Origin: Thalassospiraceae bacterium LMO-JJ14
GTDB taxonomy: Bacteria; Pseudomonadota; Alphaproteobacteria; Rhodospirillales; Casp-alpha2
Direction of reading: 5' to 3'
Assembly: GCA_021555105.2 (NCBI GenBank)
Contig: CP134604.1
Coordinates: 2,952,501 to 3,016,500 of the forward strand
DNA length: 64,000 nt
A program made the position numbers and the translations under genes. This document shows, piece after piece, positions 60,745 to 64,000 of this stretch. A model generated the notes under the pieces. It made no database searches. It saw only the letters and a program-made list of their open reading frames with translations, and was not told the DNA's origin. Each line of letters begins with the position of its first letter. Positions within the stretch are counted from its first letter, which is position 1.

Positions 60745-62139
60745 TTATTCCAGGCCGCCGACGATATCTTCGGTCATTGCCTTCGCATCGCCGAACAACA
60801 TCATCGTGTTGTCGGCATAGAACAACGGGTTATCGACACCCGCATAACCCGGGCTGAGCGAACGCTTCACGAACAGTACCGTACCGGCCTTTTCGACATC
60901 GAGGATCGGCATCCCGGCGATCGGCGATGTCGGGTCCGTCTTTGCGACCGGGTTGGTAACATCGTTGGCGCCGATCACGTATGCGACATCGGCGGTGGCG
61001 AACTCGTGGTTGATCTCTTCCAGTTCGAACACCTCGTCATACGGCACGTTGGCTTCGGCCAGCAAAACGTTCATGTGCCCCGGCATACGGCCGGCGACCG
61101 GATGGATAGCGTATTTGACCTCGACCCCTTCGGCTTTCAGCTTATCGGCCATTTCACGCACGGCGTGCTGTGCCTGCGCCACCGCCATGCCGTACCCCGG
61201 CACGATGATGACCTTGGATGCGTTGCCCATGATGAACGCCGCATCCGCTGCCGCACCGGCTTTTGCCTGACGGTCGGGATCGCTGGTTGCGCCCGGACCG
61301 GCGGCACTGTCGCCGCCGAAACCGCCCAGAAGCACATTGATGATCGAGCGGTTCATGCCTTTGCACATGATGTAGCTGAGGATCGCGCCCGAGGAGCCGA
61401 CCAGCGCCCCGGTGATGATCAGCGCCGGGTTAGCAAGCGTGAAGCCGATACCGGCAGCCGCCCAGCCAGAGTACGAGTTCAGCATCGAGACGACGACCGG
61501 CATGTCGGCGCCGCCGATCGGCACGATGATCAGGAAGCCGATGACGAACGACAGGATCAGCAGCAGCCAGAACGCCCCATAGCTCTCGGTACGGCAGAAA
61601 TAGACCAGCAGCGCCAGCATCGACAGCGCAATAATCAGATTCAGCAGGTGCTGGCCCTTAAAGGTGATCGGGTTGCCCGACATGATACCGCGCAACTTGG
61701 CGAAGGCGATGACCGACCCCGAGAAGGTAATGGCACCGATGGTCATGCCGAGGCCCATTTCGATCAGCGAGCCCGCAGGCAGCGACCCCTTGGAGCCGAT
61801 TTCATAGGCTTCGGGGTGGTACAACGCCGCCAACGCCACGAATACGGCCGCCAGACCGACCAGCGAGTGGAAGGCTGCGACCAGTTCCGGCAAGGCCGTC
61901 ATTTCAATCTTCTTGGCAACGACCGTCCCGATGCCGCCACCGATGAGGACGGCGACCGCGATCCAGCCATACGACACAACGTCCGGATGGGCGATCGTCG
62001 TGACGATGGCGATAGCCATCCCAATGATACCGAACGTATTGCCGCGGCGCGCGGTCTCAGGACTGGAAAGCCCCTTCAGCGCAAGGATGAAGAGGACGGC
62101 AGAGATAAGGTAAAAATATCCAACGAGTGTTCCGCTCAT
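60745..62139 (-). CDS. pntB: NAD(P) transhydrogenase subunit beta
   Basis: 464 residues; membrane domain plus the NADP(H)-binding domain III. Nine or so helices run to about residue 260. Domain III has IIVPGYGMAVAQAQHAV, AIHPVAGRMPGHMNVLLAEA and the late DANDVTNPVAKTDPTSPIAGMP-type loop (here GANDVTNPVAKTDP). With PntA it uses proton motive force to make NADPH. Last gene of the three-gene unit. Confidence 0.96.
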   Translation of the reverse strand: MSGTLVGYFYLISAVLFILALKGLSSPETARRGNTFGIIGMAIAIVTTIAHPDVVSYGWIAVAVLIGGGIGTVVAKKIEMTALPELVAAFHSLVGLAAVFVALAALYHPEAYEIGSKGSLPAGSLIEMGLGMTIGAITFSGSVIAFAKLRGIMSGNPITFKGQHLLNLIIALSMLALLVYFCRTESYGAFWLLLILSFVIGFLIIVPIGGADMPVVVSMLNSYSGWAAAGIGFTLANPALIITGALVGSSGAILSYIMCKGMNRSIINVLLGGFGGDSAAGPGATSDPDRQAKAGAAADAAFIMGNASKVIIVPGYGMAVAQAQHAVREMADKLKAEGVEVKYAIHPVAGRMPGHMNVLLAEANVPYDEVFELEEINHEFATADVAYVIGANDVTNPVAKTDPTSPIAGMPILDVEKAGTVLFVKRSLSPGYAGVDNPLFYADNTMMLFGDAKAMTEDIVGGLE

Positions 62140-62151
62140 GATCCGGCTCCC

Positions 62152-62574
62152 TTATTTCTGCTTCTTTTTGAACATGGCGAGCATGCGTTGCGTCACGATG
62201 AAACCGCCGAAGATATTGATCGACGCCAGCAGCACCGCAAAGAAACCCATGACCTTGGAAAAGTCCATCAGCGCGGGACCGACAGCCAGCAGGCCGCCGA
62301 CGATAATCACCGATGAAATGGCGTTGGTTACACCCATCAGCGGCGAATGCAGCGCCGGGGTCACGTTCCAGACAACGTGATAACCGACGAAACAGGCCAT
62401 GACGAAAATCGTGAACATGGACAGGAAATCGGCACCGCCGTGGGTCAACGCGACGTCACCAGTGGCAACCACGACCTGGGTCGCCGAATGCGCCAGATCG
62501 CCCGCCTGCTGGGACAGTTTTTCGAGGCCGGTTGCAAGTTCGGCCGCTTTATCCGCAAGGGTCGCTTTATCCAT
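62152..62574 (-). CDS. pntAB: NAD(P) transhydrogenase subunit alpha 2
   Basis: 140 residues. An N-terminal helical lead of about 45 residues precedes three to four membrane helices ([35 protein letters not shown]). This is the separate membrane part of the alpha subunit, as in the three-gene Rhodospirillum rubrum arrangement. It starts 2 bases after the pntAA stop and ends 12 bases before pntB. Confidence 0.95.
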   Translation of the reverse strand: MDKATLADKAAELATGLEKLSQQAGDLAHSATQVVVATGDVALTHGGADFLSMFTIFVMACFVGYHVVWNVTPALHSPLMGVTNAISSVIIVGGLLAVGPALMDFSKVMGFFAVLLASINIFGGFIVTQRMLAMFKKKQK

Positions 62575-62576
62575 GA

Positions 62577-63803
62577 TCAGGCCCCTTTCTCATCTTCGGT
62601 TTTGGTTTCATCCTTCTTCGCCGGGGCCTTCCTGGCCGGTGGCTTTTTAGCCCCGCCCTTGGCGCTCAGCACATCGCTGACACGCTCGGAAACGATCTTG
62701 CCGTCCTTGCAGACCATCGTGCCTTCGACAGTGGCATCTTCCGCGTCGAATTTAAATGCGCCCTTTTCCTTGTCGAAATGCGGCGAAACGAAGTTGAACA
62801 GATTCTTGGCGAACAGCGCCGATGCCGTTTCGGCCAGGCGGCTCGGCAGGTTCAAGCGCCCATCGATGATGACGCCGTTCTTCGTCGTCGTGACCTCGCC
62901 CGGCTTGGTCAATTCGCAGTTGCCGCCCGCTTCCGCCGCCATATCGACGATCACGGCGCCGGATTTCATGCTTTCGACCATGTCCTTGGTGATCAGCTTC
63001 GGCGCCGGGCGACCCGGGATCAGCGCCGTGGTCACGACGATGTCCTGTTTCGGCAGGTGTTCGCGCACCTTCTGTTTCTGCTTTTCGAAATACTCCGGCG
63101 GCATTTCCTTGGCGTACCCGCCTTCGGTTTCCGCCTCTTTTTCCATTTCCGGATCGACTTCAAGGAACTTACCGCCCAGTGAAGCAACTTGTTCCTTGGT
63201 GGCAGGACGGACGTCGGTCGCGCTGACCGCCGCGCCCAGACGTTTTGCCGTGGCAATCGCCTGCAGGCCGGCGACACCAACGCCCATGATAAAGGCACGA
63301 GCCGGCGGTACGGTACCAGCGGCCGTCATCATCATCGGCATCGCCCGGCCGTAAAGTTCGGTCGCGTTCAGGACAGCCTTGTAACCGGCAAGGTTCGCTT
63401 GCGACGATAGGATGTCCATGGATTGCGCCCGCGAGATGCGCGGCATCAGTTCCATTGCGAAACCGGTCGCGCCGGATTTTGCCAGCGTTTCGATCCCCTC
63501 TGGTTCCGTGAGCGCTGCAAGATGCGCGCACACGACCTGCCCCTTGGAAAGTTTCGAGCTCTCGGTCTTGGTCGGCGCCGAGATCTTCCAGACCATGCCC
63601 GCATCCTTGACCGTCGCGGCAAAGTCCTTGGCGATCGATGCACCGGCAGCCTTGAAAGTCTCATCCGAGATCGATGCGCCGTCACCGGCGCCCTGTTCGA
63701 CGACGACGTCGCACCCGAGACCGGTCAGTTTTCCGATGACCTCGACGGACGCAGCAACGCGGTCTTCGCCCGGCGCACGTTCCTTGGGTATCGCAATTTT
63801 CAT
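62577..63803 (-). CDS. pntAA: NAD(P) transhydrogenase subunit alpha 1 (soluble domain I)
   Basis: 408 residues from ATG 63803 (GAGGATG upstream), giving [19 protein letters not shown], the standard start. The NAD-binding domain has [19 protein letters not shown] and [18 protein letters not shown], and the mobile-loop region [15 protein letters not shown]. The last ~25 residues are Lys/Glu/Ala-rich and not conserved. First gene of the pnt unit. Confidence 0.95.
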   Translation of the reverse strand: MKIAIPKERAPGEDRVAASVEVIGKLTGLGCDVVVEQGAGDGASISDETFKAAGASIAKDFAATVKDAGMVWKISAPTKTESSKLSKGQVVCAHLAALTEPEGIETLAKSGATGFAMELMPRISRAQSMDILSSQANLAGYKAVLNATELYGRAMPMMMTAAGTVPPARAFIMGVGVAGLQAIATAKRLGAAVSATDVRPATKEQVASLGGKFLEVDPEMEKEAETEGGYAKEMPPEYFEKQKQKVREHLPKQDIVVTTALIPGRPAPKLITKDMVESMKSGAVIVDMAAEAGGNCELTKPGEVTTTKNGVIIDGRLNLPSRLAETASALFAKNLFNFVSPHFDKEKGAFKFDAEDATVEGTMVCKDGKIVSERVSDVLSAKGGAKKPPARKAPAKKDETKTEDEKGA

Positions 63804-63818
63804 GACATCCTCACTCAA

Positions 63819-64000
63819 AACAATTCGTTCTTATTCATTCAACAAAAGATACCAGTGCCCATCGGCAACGGTGACTGGTTGTTATGCCGTTTGTCGGATA
63901 CATGCGCAAGTGGCACTCACCCCCCTGACTTTCAAGTCGCGCCCGTTATTATTAAGCGCTCCCAACTATTATATTCAAAAAAACGCATATGTATACCCAT
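63819..64000. other. region upstream of the pnt operon
   Basis: 182 bases to the window edge without a gene. ACCAGT (63851-63856) and ACTGGT (63874-63879) are inverted around an inner TGCC/GGCA stem. On the minus strand this would lie in the pnt leader or promoter. The segment 63940-63990 is AT-rich. No definite promoter called. Confidence 0.35.

Noticed and set aside
1-64000. CRISPR array, prophage, transposon or genomic island
   Set aside because: No regularly spaced repeats, integrase, transposase, tRNA-flanked attachment site or abrupt composition change was seen. Nearly all genes are core functions.

Overview
The window looks like a housekeeping stretch of an alphaproteobacterial chromosome, most likely order Rhodospirillales. 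Evidence: the 16S rRNA 5' end at the left edge is of alphaproteobacterial type; proton-translocating transhydrogenase is split into three genes (pntAA, pntAB, pntB); and lineage markers such as TrcR (DUF1013), a COQ9-family protein, DUF1192 and a DUF4164-like gene next to zapA are present. Base composition is moderately GC-rich and coding is dense. I see no phage, insertion sequence, CRISPR array or tRNA gene.

Layout. 1-540 (minus): start of an rRNA operon with its promoter. 0.9-3.1 kb (plus): M23 peptidase and alpha/beta hydrolase. 3.1-5.3 kb (minus): a TPR/SHOCT/SPOR lipoprotein and an unknown secreted protein. 5.3-12.2 kb: an amino/hydroxy-acid metabolism cluster (GNAT, PhzF, tartrate-type dehydrogenase, AlaX, PLP dehydratase, EamA transporter, DUF1127) next to a divergent MocR-type regulator. 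12.2-30.3 kb: an 18-kb run on one strand. In transcription order it is a coiled-coil gene, zapA, 6S RNA, 5-formyl-THF cyclo-ligase, ymdB-like, yebC, ruvCAB, ybgC, tolQRAB-pal-cpoB, tilS, ftsH, folP, glmM, thiD. 30.6-41.3 kb (plus): gap, a small unknown gene, thiE, efp, suhB-like, an OmpA-like protein, a MotA/TolQ-like plus MotB-like stator pair, an MFS transporter, rpmE and a membrane class III nucleotide cyclase. 41.4-46.1 kb: a small heat-shock gene behind an apparent ROSE RNA thermometer, two hotdog thioesterases, a candidate sRNA, small proteins, quinone oxidoreductase, trcR, cytochrome c. 46.2-52.2 kb: aminotransferase, SDR, propionyl-CoA synthetase, acyl-CoA synthetase. 52.3-58.9 kb: two DUF465 genes around phosphofructokinase, a degenerate GGDEF protein, purEK, an unknown protein, a second candidate ncRNA, COQ9, def. 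59-64 kb: rpsU, a Bcr-type MFS transporter and pntB-pntAB-pntAA.

How it fits together. The Tol-Pal genes form a complete envelope-constriction machine (TolQRA motor, TolB/Pal periplasmic part, CpoB regulator) with YbgC, as in most proteobacteria. A second ion-driven stator-like pair (35.4-37.8 kb), preceded by an OmpA-like periplasmic protein, has no flagellar or defence partners here and is the best candidate for an under-described machine. RNA-level control is prominent: 6S RNA, a ROSE-type thermometer and two terminator-bounded candidate ncRNAs with exposed CU-rich (anti-Shine-Dalgarno) segments.

All calls come from reading the sequence and translations. No database search or folding program was run.
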